From Streptomyces hawaiiensis (GTDB lineage Bacteria; Actinomycetota; Actinomycetes; Streptomycetales; Streptomycetaceae): a DNA stretch of 64,000 nt. Numbering within the stretch: the stretch's first letter is position 1; each line of letters opens with the position of its first letter. Under the pieces are notes generated by a model. That model was not told the DNA's origin, made no database searches, and worked only from the letters and a program-made list of their open reading frames with translations. A program made the translations under genes and the position numbers. The DNA lies in NCBI RefSeq assembly GCF_004803895.1, contig NZ_CP021978.1, positions 6,634,001-6,698,000 on the forward strand, in the 5' to 3' direction. Positions 1 to 8,986 of the stretch are shown in pieces.

Positions 1-107
1 CCGCGCGGAACCCACCACGGACCCGGCCTGACCCGACCCGCCGCGGTCCGCGGACGGTGGTCGGAATCCGGTCGTCCGCGACGGCCGGCCGAGCCTAGGG
101 TGCGGCC

Positions 108-797
108 ATGGACTGGAGTGCGTGGCACGGCAAGTACGACACGGCCGATTCCTGGATGGCGCGGCGCCTGCGGACCGTGCGGCAGCAGATCCGCCAGGCC
201 CTGGACGACGCCCCGGCCGGACCGCTGAAGGTGATCAGCCTGTGCGCCGGGGACGGCAGGGACCTTCTCCACGTCCTCGCCCGTCACCCCCGGCGCCACG
301 AGGTGCGGGCGAGACTGGTCGAACTGGACCCCCGCAACGCCGAGGCGGCCTCGGACACGGCACGCCGGGCACACCTGGACGGGGTCGAGGTGGTGACGGG
401 TGACGCCTCGCTCGTCGACCGGTACCAGGACCTGGCTCCCGCGGACCTCGTGCTGGTCTGCGGAGTGTTCGGCAACATCACCGACCCCGACATCGAGCGG
501 ACCATCGGCGCATGCGCCCAGCTGTGCAGGACCGGCGGCACCGTCGTCTGGACCCGGCACCGCGGCGAGCCCGACCGGGTGCCGCTGATCTGCGAGTGGT
601 TCGAGAGGGAGGGGTTCGAACCGCGGTGGCTGTCCGAACCGGAGGCCGGCTACGGCGTCGGGGTGCACCGGTTCGCCGGCACCCCTCGGCCGCCGCGCCC
701 CGGCCTGCGCATGTTCGAGTTCGTCGGCTACGACGTGCTGCGGACCCGCACCGGGACGGGAGGTGCCCCGCCCGCCCCTGATGCGACGCCGTCGTAA
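108..797 (+). CDS. Class I SAM-dependent methyltransferase
   Basis: 229 aa, Rossmann-type methyltransferase. Motif I is seen as SLCAGDGRD at about residues 44-52 and the acidic ribose-binding strand as VELDPRN (71-77), followed by a GDAS-type motif III. This arrangement is typical of small-molecule methyltransferases; no substrate-specific domain is visible. The start is an ATG with AGGG seven bases upstream. It stands alone with the amidase gene 200 bp downstream on the same strand. The substrate cannot be told from sequence. Confidence 0.85.
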   Translation: MDWSAWHGKYDTADSWMARRLRTVRQQIRQALDDAPAGPLKVISLCAGDGRDLLHVLARHPRRHEVRARLVELDPRNAEAASDTARRAHLDGVEVVTGDASLVDRYQDLAPADLVLVCGVFGNITDPDIERTIGACAQLCRTGGTVVWTRHRGEPDRVPLICEWFEREGFEPRWLSEPEAGYGVGVHRFAGTPRPPRPGLRMFEFVGYDVLRTRTGTGGAPPAPDATPS

Positions 798-995
798 TCA
801 CGCCGATTTTGCGGTCGTGGCGTACGGCCGGGTGAGCGACGGGGCGAGCGGCGAGAGAATGGTGAGGGCCCGGCAGCGAGCTCCGCGGACCGGAACGCTG
901 CCGAGGCAGGCAAGCTCCGAGATCAGGCACGCTCCCCAGATGTGATCGGACCGTCTTCAGACCGGCACGGACGCGCCGGAACGGAGGACTGACTC

Positions 996-2057
996 ATGGC
1001 CACCCCGCTCACCGCCGCCCGGCTCGTCGCCGCGTTGAAGGCCGAGGGCTGCGCCGTTCACGAGGTCACCGGCTGGCGCACCAACAACCGGAACCACAAA
1101 GGCCCTTGGGGCCCCGTGCACGGCGTGATGATCCACCACACCGTCACCGGCCCCGGCACGGACGTCGTCGGGCTGATCTTCCACGGCCACAGCGCCCTGC
1201 CCGGCCCGCTCGCCACCGGATGCGTCACCAAGGACGGCGTCGTCCACCTCACCGGCAACGGCCGGGCCAACCATGCCGGCGGCGGCGACGGCGACGTGCT
1301 CAACGCCGTCATCGGCGAGTCGTACGGCACGTACCCGCCCCCGACGCACGAGCACGACGGCTCGGCCGGCGCGGTCGACGGCAACGCCCGGTTCTACGGC
1401 TGGGAGTGCGAGAACAAGGGCGACGGCAAGGACCCGTGGCCGCCCGCCCAGTACGTCGCGATGGTCAAGGCCACCGCCGCGATCTGCCGCGCGCACGGCT
1501 GGGGCCGCAAGAGCGCCATCGGCCACCTGGAATGGAGCGACTGGAAGATCGACCCGCGCGGATTCGACATGGCGGGCTTCCGCCGTGACGTCGCCGACGC
1601 CCTGGCCCACCCGGCGGGCCGGTGGGAAGGAGAGGACCCCATGCCCCAGTACGTCAACCTCGGTGCCGCCGCGCGGTACCACCTCGCGCCCGGCGCCTGG
1701 GACTCGGTCGAGTTCACTGCGGAGTGGACCGACGAGACCGGCGACCACGCCACCGGAGGGAGCGTCTTCGCCCGCGGCCCGGCCCGCTTCAGCGGAACCC
1801 TCGGCCTCCACCTCGACGGTCTGCCCGTCGGCGCGGTCGTCCAGGCGCGCATGTCGGAGTACCAGGGTGACCGGCACCGCGCGGACCATCCGATCCACGA
1901 GATCGTCGGCACGGGCGGCGGCACCTTCGCGGTACTGCCCGTGACGAAGCGGATCGCGTCGGGCCGCAGCATGCGGGTGCGGCTGCTGAACCAGGCCCCC
2001 GTCCCGGTCACCGTCGCGAGCGCCGTACTGACCGTGCTCGTGTGGAAGGAGGCCTGA
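996..2057 (+). CDS. Amidase_2/PGRP-type N-acetylmuramoyl-L-alanine amidase with C-terminal beta domain
   Basis: 353 aa. Residues about 35-205 form a zinc amidase of the Amidase_2/peptidoglycan-recognition fold: VMIHHT near residue 45-49 gives the first zinc histidine, GHLEW gives H177 and IDPRG gives D186. This family cuts the amide between muramic acid and the stem peptide. No signal peptide or membrane segment is visible, as in phage endolysins, so export would need another route. Residues about 215-353 are an extra beta-rich domain, perhaps for wall or surface binding (inference). RBS GGAGG lies eight bases before the ATG. Confidence 0.85.
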   Translation: MATPLTAARLVAALKAEGCAVHEVTGWRTNNRNHKGPWGPVHGVMIHHTVTGPGTDVVGLIFHGHSALPGPLATGCVTKDGVVHLTGNGRANHAGGGDGDVLNAVIGESYGTYPPPTHEHDGSAGAVDGNARFYGWECENKGDGKDPWPPAQYVAMVKATAAICRAHGWGRKSAIGHLEWSDWKIDPRGFDMAGFRRDVADALAHPAGRWEGEDPMPQYVNLGAAARYHLAPGAWDSVEFTAEWTDETGDHATGGSVFARGPARFSGTLGLHLDGLPVGAVVQARMSEYQGDRHRADHPIHEIVGTGGGTFAVLPVTKRIASGRSMRVRLLNQAPVPVTVASAVLTVLVWKEA

Positions 2058-2257
2058 GCACCGGAAGGGCACACCGGGAGACGATCGCCCGCCTCGGCAC
2101 GTATAGCCCGGCATGAACCGAAGCGAGCCATGTCCGTTACGAGTTGAACGAACACGCGGCCCTGTGATTAGGGTGCGGGCGATGTTCTGCGCACACGCCA
2201 CTCCCTTACTCCCGGCCGGAAGAGGCGCCCTCGCCCTCAGTCGCTCCGGGAGGGCCC

Positions 2258-3379
2258 GTGAGTGACACGGTGACCCCGGTCCGCCCAGGGGCCGAAGCGA
2301 CCCGGGGCACGCGGACCAAGGAGCAGGACGCGGCGCCCCGCCCGGTCCGGCAGCGGGACGCGTTCTTCGACAACGCCAAGTACCTCGCGATCGTGCTCGT
2401 GGCCGTGGGGCACGCCTGGGAGCCACTGCGTCAGGGCAGCAGGGCCGTGACCGCCCTCTACATGCTCGTCTACGCCTTCCACATGCCGGCGTTCATCATC
2501 ATCTCCGGCTACTTCTCCCGTACCTTCGACGGCAGCCCGTCCCGCATCGGGCGCCTGGTCACCGGCGTCGCCGTCCCGTACGTGGTGTTCGAGACGGCGT
2601 ACACGTACTTCACCCGCTGGACCAGCCAGGACCCCGACCGCCCGGTCAGCCTGCTGGACCCCCTGTACCTCACCTGGTTCCTCGCGGCGCTGTTCGTCTG
2701 GCGGCTGACCACACCCCTGTGGCGGCTGGTGCGGTGGCCGCTCCCGCTCGCCCTGGTCATCGCGATGGCGGCGACGACCGCGCCGTCCATCGGCCACGAC
2801 CTCGATCTGCAGCGCACCCTGCAGTTCCTGCCGTACTTCGTGTGCGGTCTGCTGCTGCGGCCGGAGCACTTCCGGCTGGTGCGACGGCGCACGGTACGGA
2901 TCCTCGCCGTGCCGGTGGCCGTCTGCGCGCTGGGAATGGCGTACTGGGCGGTGCCGCGGATGGACTACGCCTGGTTCTTCCACGCCGACAGCGCCCGGGA
3001 GCTGGGCGTCCCCCTCTGGTACGGGCCGCTGATGACCCTGGCCGCCTTCGGCTGCTCCCTCGTCCTGGCCGGCTGCTTCCTCGCCTGGGTGCCCGGGCGC
3101 CGGACCTGGTTCACCGCGCTGGGCGCCGGCACCCTGTCCGGCTACCTGCTGCACGGCTTCGTCGCGCAGGCCGCGAAGTACGGGGGCTGGTACGAGCCGG
3201 CCTGGGTCCGCGGCCCCGTCGGCATGATCGCGGCCACCCTGGTCGCCGCCGTCGTCGTCACCGCCCTGTGCACACCGTCCGTACGGCGGGTCTTCCGCTC
3301 TGTGACGGAACCCGAGATGGCGTGGGCCTTCCGCGACACGGCCGCCACCCGGGCCGGGGCCCGTCGAGCCGCGCCCTGA
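2258..3379 (+). CDS. Integral membrane acyltransferase (acyltransferase family 3)
   Basis: 373 aa. After a charged 35-residue N-terminus there are about ten hydrophobic segments. The N-terminal DNAKYLAIVLVAVGHAWEP segment is the family signature, with H52 as the likely catalytic histidine. Members move acetyl or other acyl groups onto extracytoplasmic sugars or glycopolymers. The start is GTG with GGGAGG close upstream. The gene is monocistronic and converges on the small gene at 3456. The acceptor is unknown. Confidence 0.85.
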   Translation: MSDTVTPVRPGAEATRGTRTKEQDAAPRPVRQRDAFFDNAKYLAIVLVAVGHAWEPLRQGSRAVTALYMLVYAFHMPAFIIISGYFSRTFDGSPSRIGRLVTGVAVPYVVFETAYTYFTRWTSQDPDRPVSLLDPLYLTWFLAALFVWRLTTPLWRLVRWPLPLALVIAMAATTAPSIGHDLDLQRTLQFLPYFVCGLLLRPEHFRLVRRRTVRILAVPVAVCALGMAYWAVPRMDYAWFFHADSARELGVPLWYGPLMTLAAFGCSLVLAGCFLAWVPGRRTWFTALGAGTLSGYLLHGFVAQAAKYGGWYEPAWVRGPVGMIAATLVAAVVVTALCTPSVRRVFRSVTEPEMAWAFRDTAATRAGARRAAP

Positions 3380-3430
3380 CCGAACCGGCCCGCTGGAGAG
3401 ACAGCGCAGTGAGGCGGCGTGGACGGTGAA

Positions 3431-3452
3431 CCGGGGCCGGGACGGCCCCCGG
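3431..3452. terminator. Hairpin between convergent genes
   Basis: CCGGGGCC and GGCCCCCGG arms with a short loop lie between the acyltransferase stop (3379) and the stop of the small minus-strand gene (3456). Probably a bidirectional terminator. One base bulges and no U-tract is visible. Confidence 0.5.
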
Positions 3453-3455
3453 AGA

Positions 3456-3626
3456 TCAGTGCGCGCCGGTCTCGCGCGGGGTCGGGGCGACGCCGTTCAG
3501 TGCCTGGCTCATCTGGTGCTGGGTCTCTTCTGCCACCGCACGGGCCTCCTCGACGACGTCACCGCGTTCGCGTATGAGGCTCTCGTAGATCGGCAGTTCT
3601 TCGGTCCGGGTCGAGTCGGTTTTCAC
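3456..3626 (-). CDS. Small acidic hypothetical protein (56 aa)
   Basis: Read from a GTG at 3626, chosen because AGGA sits eight bases upstream; an ATG start farther out would cross unlikely sequence. The product begins VKTDSTRTEELPIYE and is helical and charged with no cysteine, signal peptide or membrane segment. It lies downstream of the leader-peptide gene at 3842-4072 on the same strand but beyond a strong terminator, so it is probably transcribed separately. Function unknown. Confidence 0.55.
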   Translation of the reverse strand: MKTDSTRTEELPIYESLIRERGDVVEEARAVAEETQHQMSQALNGVAPTPRETGAH

Positions 3627-3797
3627 AGTGCTGTTCCTATCGCTTCGCAGCCGGGATCTGAGGGGTCCGAGTAAGTCTGCGTCACGCCCGTTCACCGCGT
3701 TACCCACCCCCGTGGTGTCCAGATTTCCGTCACGTGCTTCGCAAATCCCCCACGTTTGCGGCCGTGACGGGCGAGAGTGCGCGGACGCGGATACGAA

Positions 3798-3827
3798 AGG
3801 GCCCCGGGAATCGCTTCCCGGGGCCCT
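3798..3827 (-). terminator. Strong hairpin terminator after the leader-peptide gene
   Basis: A perfect 13-bp stem (AGGGCCCCGGGAA paired with TTCCCGGGGCCCT) with a 4-nt loop begins 14 bases past the stop codon at 3842 on the minus strand and is followed by TTTCGTA in the direction of transcription. Confidence 0.8.
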
Positions 3828-3841
3828 CCGCGCGGATGTCG

Positions 3842-4072
3842 TCAGAGCGACGTCGTGTGCACGCCCGCGTTCGCGCCCGCAGCCGCGCCCTCCGGCGAGA
3901 GGACCGCCTGCACGGTGGCGCAGGCCTCGCCGGTCAGGGGGCCGACCAGGCCGGCGGAGAGGCCGCCCACGAGGCCCGCGGAGACACCGACGCCGCCCGC
4001 GTTGCCGCCGGCGACGGTGTCCAGGTCGGCGTCGGAGAGCTCGGCGGTGGCGACCCGAGAGGTGAGGTTCAT
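3842..4072 (-). CDS. Double-glycine-leader peptide (orphan RiPP/bacteriocin-like precursor)
   Basis: 76 aa from the ATG at 4072. Residues about 10-22 read AELSDADLDTVAGG, a textbook class II/A2-type leader ending in a GG cleavage site for a C39-peptidase exporter or LanM-type system. The presumed core of about 54 residues is rich in Gly, Ala, Val and Leu, has a single Cys and ends HTTSL. An AGGGA ribosome site lies nine bases upstream and a strong terminator follows. No modification enzyme, protease or exporter is encoded nearby, so the partner must be elsewhere or the peptide is an orphan. One Cys argues against a multi-ring lanthipeptide. Confidence 0.7.
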   Translation of the reverse strand: MNLTSRVATAELSDADLDTVAGGNAGGVGVSAGLVGGLSAGLVGPLTGEACATVQAVLSPEGAAAGANAGVHTTSL

Positions 4073-4460
4073 GGGGGTGTTTCCCTTCGCGTGAATGTCT
4101 CGCAATGGCGGTGAGCGCGAGCGAAACCGGAATCCGGGGACCGGGATTCCGTTCCGGCCGCTCCCGCCGTGCGCAGGATCAAAGCACTCCCCGGAGCGGA
4201 GAGCCAACCGCTCACCGGCGATGCGCGGCTCCGCTCCGCCACCGCCTTCACCCCTATGACCACGGGGTCACCGGATGCGCCCACTCCTTCACACAGCCCG
4301 TCGCCCGCCCGGGCGATAGGGCGTTGCGCCCCGATTCCCGAAGCGGGCACTTCGCCGCCAAGTGCCCACACCGGAGCCGGGACTCGGCGGCCGGCCGGAC
4401 GCCGCGCCGCCTCCCGGGGCGCGGTGTGCAGATGTGCTGGATGTTCGGGCCCCGTCCCCG
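4073..4460. other. Intergenic region upstream of the leader peptide
   Basis: 388 bp between the leader-peptide start and the stop of the CBS-domain gene. It should hold the promoter of the peptide gene. I see no convincing ORF, RNA or hairpin. Confidence 0.4.
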
Positions 4461-5483
4461 TCAGACCGCCGCGGCCGGCTGCATCAGGCGGGCCAGCAGG
4501 TCGTCCAGGGTGACCAGGCCGGTGAGCCGGCCGGAGCCGTCGCGCACCACGGCCAGGGACGACCGGCGGCGGCGCAGCACCTCGATCGCCTCGGCGACCG
4601 TGGCGGTCTCCGCCAGCTCGGGCACCGGCCGGGCGAGGTCCCGCGCGGTCGTGGCCCGCCCCCGGGGCCGGGCCACCAGGGCGTCCCGGGCGTGCACCGA
4701 GCCGAGGACGGCGCCGTTCTCCCGGACCAGCAGCCGGGTGCGGTCGTGCTCGGCGGCGAAGCGCAGCAGCGCGTCGAGGTCCGCGCCGCCCTCGACCCAG
4801 GTGATCTCGGCGGCCGGGATCCGCAGCGCGGCGACCGGTGTCTCCGGCTCGGTCAGCGAGCGGGTCAGCAGTTCTGAATCGGTCGCGCTGATCAGGCCCA
4901 GCCGCTCCGACTCCTCCACCAGGTGCGTCAGCTGCTCCCGGTTGTGCACCGAGGCCAGCTCGTCGCGCGGGGCCACGCGGCACAGCCGTACCAGGGCGTT
5001 GCTCACCCAGTTGAGCAGCCGGATCAGCGGACGTACGGCCCGCACCACGGCCCGGAAGGGCGGCGACAGCAGCATCGCCGAACGCTCCGGGTGGGCGATC
5101 GCCCAGGACTTGGGCGCCATCTCGCCGAGCACCATGTGCAGGAACACCACCACGACCATCGCCACGGCGAAGGCCACGCCGTAGCTGACGGCGCTGGGCA
5201 GGCCCAGTTTGTGCAGCAGTGGGTCGAGTTCGTGCGAGATCGCCGGCTTGGACACCGAGCCCAGGCCCAGCGTGCACACGGTGATGCCCAGCTGGGCGCC
5301 GGCCAGCATCAGCGACAGCTCGCGCATCCCGGCCAGGGCCGCCCCGGCGCCGCGCCGTCCCTCGGCCGCCGCCTTCTCCATGCGGTGCCGTTTGGCGGCG
5401 ACCAGCGCGAACTCGGCCGCGACGAAGAAACCGCTGCCGATCAGCAGCAGCACGGTCACGAAGACCGCCATCGGGAAACTCAC
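4461..5483 (-). CDS. CNNM/CBS-domain membrane protein (DUF21 family)
   Basis: 340 aa. An N-terminal DUF21/CNNM transmembrane region (about 1-190, opening with the GSGFFVAAEFALVA signature) is followed by a tandem CBS pair (about 205-335). Relatives are divalent-cation (mainly Mg2+) transporters or efflux regulators. There is no C-terminal CorC_HlyC domain, unlike its partner. The GTG start at 5483 overlaps the upstream stop by four bases (GTGA), so translation is coupled to the longer paralogue, and the two proteins may heterodimerise. Confidence 0.88.
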   Translation of the reverse strand: MSFPMAVFVTVLLLIGSGFFVAAEFALVAAKRHRMEKAAAEGRRGAGAALAGMRELSLMLAGAQLGITVCTLGLGSVSKPAISHELDPLLHKLGLPSAVSYGVAFAVAMVVVVFLHMVLGEMAPKSWAIAHPERSAMLLSPPFRAVVRAVRPLIRLLNWVSNALVRLCRVAPRDELASVHNREQLTHLVEESERLGLISATDSELLTRSLTEPETPVAALRIPAAEITWVEGGADLDALLRFAAEHDRTRLLVRENGAVLGSVHARDALVARPRGRATTARDLARPVPELAETATVAEAIEVLRRRRSSLAVVRDGSGRLTGLVTLDDLLARLMQPAAAV

Positions 5484-6814
5484 GCCATCTCCTCGGCTTC
5501 CACGAGCGGGCTGATCCGGACGCGGTCGGCCACGTGCCGGTCCAGCGTGCGGACGTCGATCAGGGCCCGGCCGCCCCCGGGCAGCTCGACCGTGACCCGG
5601 TCGCCGACCGTCGGGAAGCGGCCGAGCCGGTCCACGACCAGGCCGGCCACGGTGTCGTAGTCGTCGTCCTCCGGCAGCCGGACACCGGTCGCCTCGGACA
5701 CCTCGTCCACGCGGCGGCCGGCGTCCACCAGCCAGCCGTCGCCGTCCGCGACGGCGAGCACGGTGACCTGGTCGGACTCGTCGGCGATGTCGCCCACCAG
5801 CTCCTCGGCGATGTCCTCGTAGGTGACGATGCCCGCCACGCCGCCGTGCTCGTCGAGGACGACCGCGAACTCGTCGTCCTGCTCCCGCATCCGCGCCACC
5901 GCGTCGGGCAGCGCGAGCGTGTCCGGCAGCAGCAGCGGTCGCCGGGCCACCTCACCGGCCCGCGCGCCGGCCAGACGTGCGGCGGGCAACGCCATCAGTT
6001 CGCGCACGCCCAGCACGCCCACGATGTCGTCCGGGTGGTCGCCGAGCACCGGGTAGTTGGAGTGGCCGTGCCGGGCGATCAGACCGACCGCCTCCTCGGC
6101 GCCGGCGTCCTTGCGGACGAACACGGCGTCGGCGCGCGGCACCATCACCTCGTCGAGGGCGCGCTCGGAGAACTCCAGCGCGTGGTCCAGCAGCGCGGCG
6201 GTGTCCTCGGGCAGCTCGCCCCGCTCGTGGGACTCGCCGATCAGATGGCCCAGCTCCTCCAGCGTGGCGCCGTGGTGCAGTTCCTCGACGGGCTCGATCC
6301 CGGCCTTGCGCAGCAGCCGGTTGGCCGCGCTGTCGAAGATCCGTACCAGCGGGCCGACGACCTTCAGATACGCCAGTGTGGACGGGGCCAGCGCCTTCGC
6401 CAGGCGTTCGGGCACGGCGATGGCGAGGTTCTTCGGGGCGAGTTCACCCAGCACCATCTGCACGACCGTCGCCAGCACGAAGGCGAGTGCGACGGCGATG
6501 CCGCTGACGGCCGCGTCGGGCAGGCCGAGCCCCGACAGGGCGGGCCTGAGCAGCGCGGACACCGACGGCTCGGCGATGAAGCCGACCACCAGCCCGGTGA
6601 CGGTGATGCCGAGCTGCGCGCCGGACAGCATGAACGACAGCCGCTCCAGCACCCTGAGGGCACGGGCCGCCTTGCGGTCCCCGGCCTCGGCCTCACGGGC
6701 GAGGGTGAGCCGGTCGGCGGAGACGTAGGCGAACTCCTGCGCCACGAAGTAGCCGGTGCCGGCGGTCAGCACGAACACGGCGAGCAGGCCCAGCAGGGCC
6801 TCTGCGGCACTCAT
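5480..6814 (-). CDS. CNNM/CBS/CorC_HlyC-domain membrane protein
   Basis: 444 aa: DUF21 transmembrane domain (about 1-195, GTGYFVAQEFAYVSADR near the start), CBS pair (about 210-335) and C-terminal CorC_HlyC domain (about 350-430, DDYDTVAGLV motif). It is the full-length member of the hemolysin-like/CorC family linked to Mg2+ and Co2+ transport and is first in a two-gene operon with the shorter paralogue. I found no M-box or other metal riboswitch in the 237-bp leader. Confidence 0.88.
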   Translation of the reverse strand: MSAAEALLGLLAVFVLTAGTGYFVAQEFAYVSADRLTLAREAEAGDRKAARALRVLERLSFMLSGAQLGITVTGLVVGFIAEPSVSALLRPALSGLGLPDAAVSGIAVALAFVLATVVQMVLGELAPKNLAIAVPERLAKALAPSTLAYLKVVGPLVRIFDSAANRLLRKAGIEPVEELHHGATLEELGHLIGESHERGELPEDTAALLDHALEFSERALDEVMVPRADAVFVRKDAGAEEAVGLIARHGHSNYPVLGDHPDDIVGVLGVRELMALPAARLAGARAGEVARRPLLLPDTLALPDAVARMREQDDEFAVVLDEHGGVAGIVTYEDIAEELVGDIADESDQVTVLAVADGDGWLVDAGRRVDEVSEATGVRLPEDDDYDTVAGLVVDRLGRFPTVGDRVTVELPGGGRALIDVRTLDRHVADRVRISPLVEAEEMA

Positions 6815-7051
6815 CGAACACCACCCCGCCGTGTGCCGCGATCATGGGTGCCGTGGCGGGATGGTCGGGGACTGTGCCCCGGGGGGTCCGTCGCTCTGGC
6901 GGACAAGAACGTGCTCCTTACGTGCGGCGTGTCTCCGGTTCAACGCTGGTCGTCGCTCCGGTGTTCCCGAATTCTACGACCGTGTAGATCCAGCCGCCCG
7001 AGGGCACGGAAGCCAAGGCGTCCGTCGCCCACGCGGCCCTGCTTCCCCCCG

Positions 7052-8788
7052 TCAGCCCGCTGCGCGCACCGCCGCCTGCACATCCGTGCTCGACAGGGTC
7101 TGCGGCGACGCCGTGAACGCGCGCAGACGGATCCGGACACCCGGCCGGGGGAGCGGGAAGCGGCCCGCGGGAGGTCGGAGTTCATAGCGGGCGGTGCCGT
7201 GCGCGGGCAGGGTGCGCGGGCCCCGGACGACCCGCCAGTACGGGTCCATGCCCTGGCCGGTGGTCAGGGTGAAGTGCGGGGTGAGGGCCGTGTCGCCGGT
7301 GTTTGTGACCTGGAGGGCGAGGCGGGAGACGGTCGCCGCGGTGGGGTGCCGGGCCGCCGTGACCCGCATCCGCAGGGGCGGTGTGCCCGTCGCCGCCACG
7401 GCCGCGCAGGCCAGCGCCGGCGCCAGCAGCAGGGCCGTCGCGGCGATCCGCGCAGGGCGGCGGTGCGGCCCGGACAGCAGGCCGGGGCGAGGCTGCAAGG
7501 CCCTCGCGAACGCCGACGCCGGAGCGGTCACCGCCGCCGCCAGCCACAACGGCGTCATCAGCAGGTAGTAGCCGTCCTGCGACCGGGTCGCCAGGTAGAA
7601 GGCGCACCAGGGCAGTACGGTCGCGGCCGGGCCGAGCCGTCGTACGAACAGCACGAACAGCGCGAGCAGCCCGGCGAGGAGCAGCAGGCTCGCGTGGGAG
7701 TACCAGTCGAGCCGGTCGCTGCCGTCCGTCAGATACAGCGAGATGCCGACCACGCCCTGGCCGTGCAGCACCGCCCCCTGCGTCAGCGGCAGGGCGATCC
7801 CCGTGAGCCAGCGCCCCGGCTCGCTCACCACGAAGTACGCGTTGATCAGCAGCCACACGCCGGCCGCGGTCCCGGCGAACCTCGCCACCACCACCAGCGC
7901 CGCCGCCCGCCCGCCCAGCTCGCCGCGCCGCACGGCGTAGATCCCGGCCAGCAGGAACGGCGCCAGGAACCAGGGGAGTTGCTGCGCCGCGCACGCCACC
8001 CCCAGACACACGGCCCGCGCCAGACCCGCCGTCCCGAGCCGTCCGCCCTGACCGGTCCGGGTCCAGCGCACCACCACCGGCACCAGCAGTGCCAGCGCCA
8101 CGATCGCCGGGTAGCCGAGCCGCCCGTACGACGGCAGCATCCCGAAGCCCAGACACACCAGGGTCGCCGCCGACCGCCACGGCGCCGGCAGCATCCGCCA
8201 CAGCGCGACCGTCCCGGCGATCAGCGCGCCGGTGCTCACCGCCGTCGCCGGAGTGCCGCCGTGGCCCAGCCACAGAAACGGCACCGTCAGCAGCGGGGCC
8301 AGCGGCGGATAGCCGTAGGTGTAGTCGTAGCCGCCGGTCACCGTCGGGGTGAGGGCGACGCCGTGGCCGAAGAGCCAGGGCCACGGCTGCCCGTACACCG
8401 GATGCCCCGCGGCCAGTTCGCGCGCCGCCTGGGTGGTGAGGAGGGCCTCGTCGGAGCCGTTGTGGAGCATGATCCACGCGCACAGGGTGAGCGTCACGCC
8501 TGTCACCAGCACGCAACCGTCCACCCGGGCCAGCGACCGGGCCCCGCGGACGACCAGGGCCAGCACCCCGCACGCCAGGATCGAGGCGTAGCACAGCGAG
8601 ATCACCGCGGCCACGGCCGGCCGGTGACCGGCCGCCGACGTCCACACCGCCCGCGTGCCGATCAGCAGGCCGATGTCGGCGAGCAGGGTCAGGACGCGGT
8701 GCCACTGGGCCGGGGGAGCGGGCGCCGCCGACACCGCCGACTGCGTGCGCGGGCCGGGCACCACCAGCGTGGTTTCTGCCGAGTACAC
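7052..8788 (-). CDS. Polytopic membrane protein, GT-C/GT87-like glycosyltransferase candidate
   Basis: 578 aa with about ten or more hydrophobic segments and a soluble C-terminal beta-rich tail (about 480-578). The first large outer loop contains aromatic GYDYTYGYPPLAP-type sequence, like polyprenol-phosphate-dependent GT-C (DUF2029/GT87) enzymes. I did not find an unambiguous catalytic Asp pair, so the assignment rests on topology. Such enzymes mannosylate or arabinosylate lipids or proteins at the outer membrane face in actinobacteria. Confidence 0.6.
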   Translation of the reverse strand: MYSAETTLVVPGPRTQSAVSAAPAPPAQWHRVLTLLADIGLLIGTRAVWTSAAGHRPAVAAVISLCYASILACGVLALVVRGARSLARVDGCVLVTGVTLTLCAWIMLHNGSDEALLTTQAARELAAGHPVYGQPWPWLFGHGVALTPTVTGGYDYTYGYPPLAPLLTVPFLWLGHGGTPATAVSTGALIAGTVALWRMLPAPWRSAATLVCLGFGMLPSYGRLGYPAIVALALLVPVVVRWTRTGQGGRLGTAGLARAVCLGVACAAQQLPWFLAPFLLAGIYAVRRGELGGRAAALVVVARFAGTAAGVWLLINAYFVVSEPGRWLTGIALPLTQGAVLHGQGVVGISLYLTDGSDRLDWYSHASLLLLAGLLALFVLFVRRLGPAATVLPWCAFYLATRSQDGYYLLMTPLWLAAAVTAPASAFARALQPRPGLLSGPHRRPARIAATALLLAPALACAAVAATGTPPLRMRVTAARHPTAATVSRLALQVTNTGDTALTPHFTLTTGQGMDPYWRVVRGPRTLPAHGTARYELRPPAGRFPLPRPGVRIRLRAFTASPQTLSSTDVQAAVRAAG

Positions 8789-8883
8789 GCCGCAGGACGC
8801 TAATCGCCGCCGGTGAGCGGGGCCCGGAGGGAGGTGAAGATTCCGGTGTGATCCGGGTAAGCGGGCCTCTCGCCCCCCGGGCT

Positions 8884-8975
8884 CCCGGCCCCTCGGTCCC
8901 CGGCCCCTCGGTCCCCGGCCCCTCGGTCCCCGGCTCCTCGGTCCCCGGCTCCTCGGTCCCCGGCCCTCGGCCCTC
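8884..8975. repeat. 15-bp tandem repeat (minisatellite)
   Basis: Five full copies of a 15-bp unit (CCCGGCCCCTCGGTC; two copies carry CTCC for CCCC) run from 8884 to 8958 and decay into CCCTCGG copies up to about 8975. The array lies just beyond the stop codon of the nitrate reductase gene, in its 3' untranslated region. Confidence 0.85.
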
Positions 8976-8986
8976 GGCCCCGAAGG

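Noticed and set aside
6815-7051. Possible magnesium riboswitch leader before the CNNM/CBS operon
   Set aside because: No M-box or ydaO-like conserved bases or stems seen in the 237 bp.
5534-8803. Very long plus-strand ORF opposite the CNNM genes and the membrane protein
   Set aside because: Opposite-strand shadow of three real minus-strand genes; protein is low-complexity Arg/Gln/Gly-rich with no motif.
8884-8975. Repeat array considered as CRISPR
   Set aside because: Units are 15 bp and directly abutting with no spacers; no cas genes.
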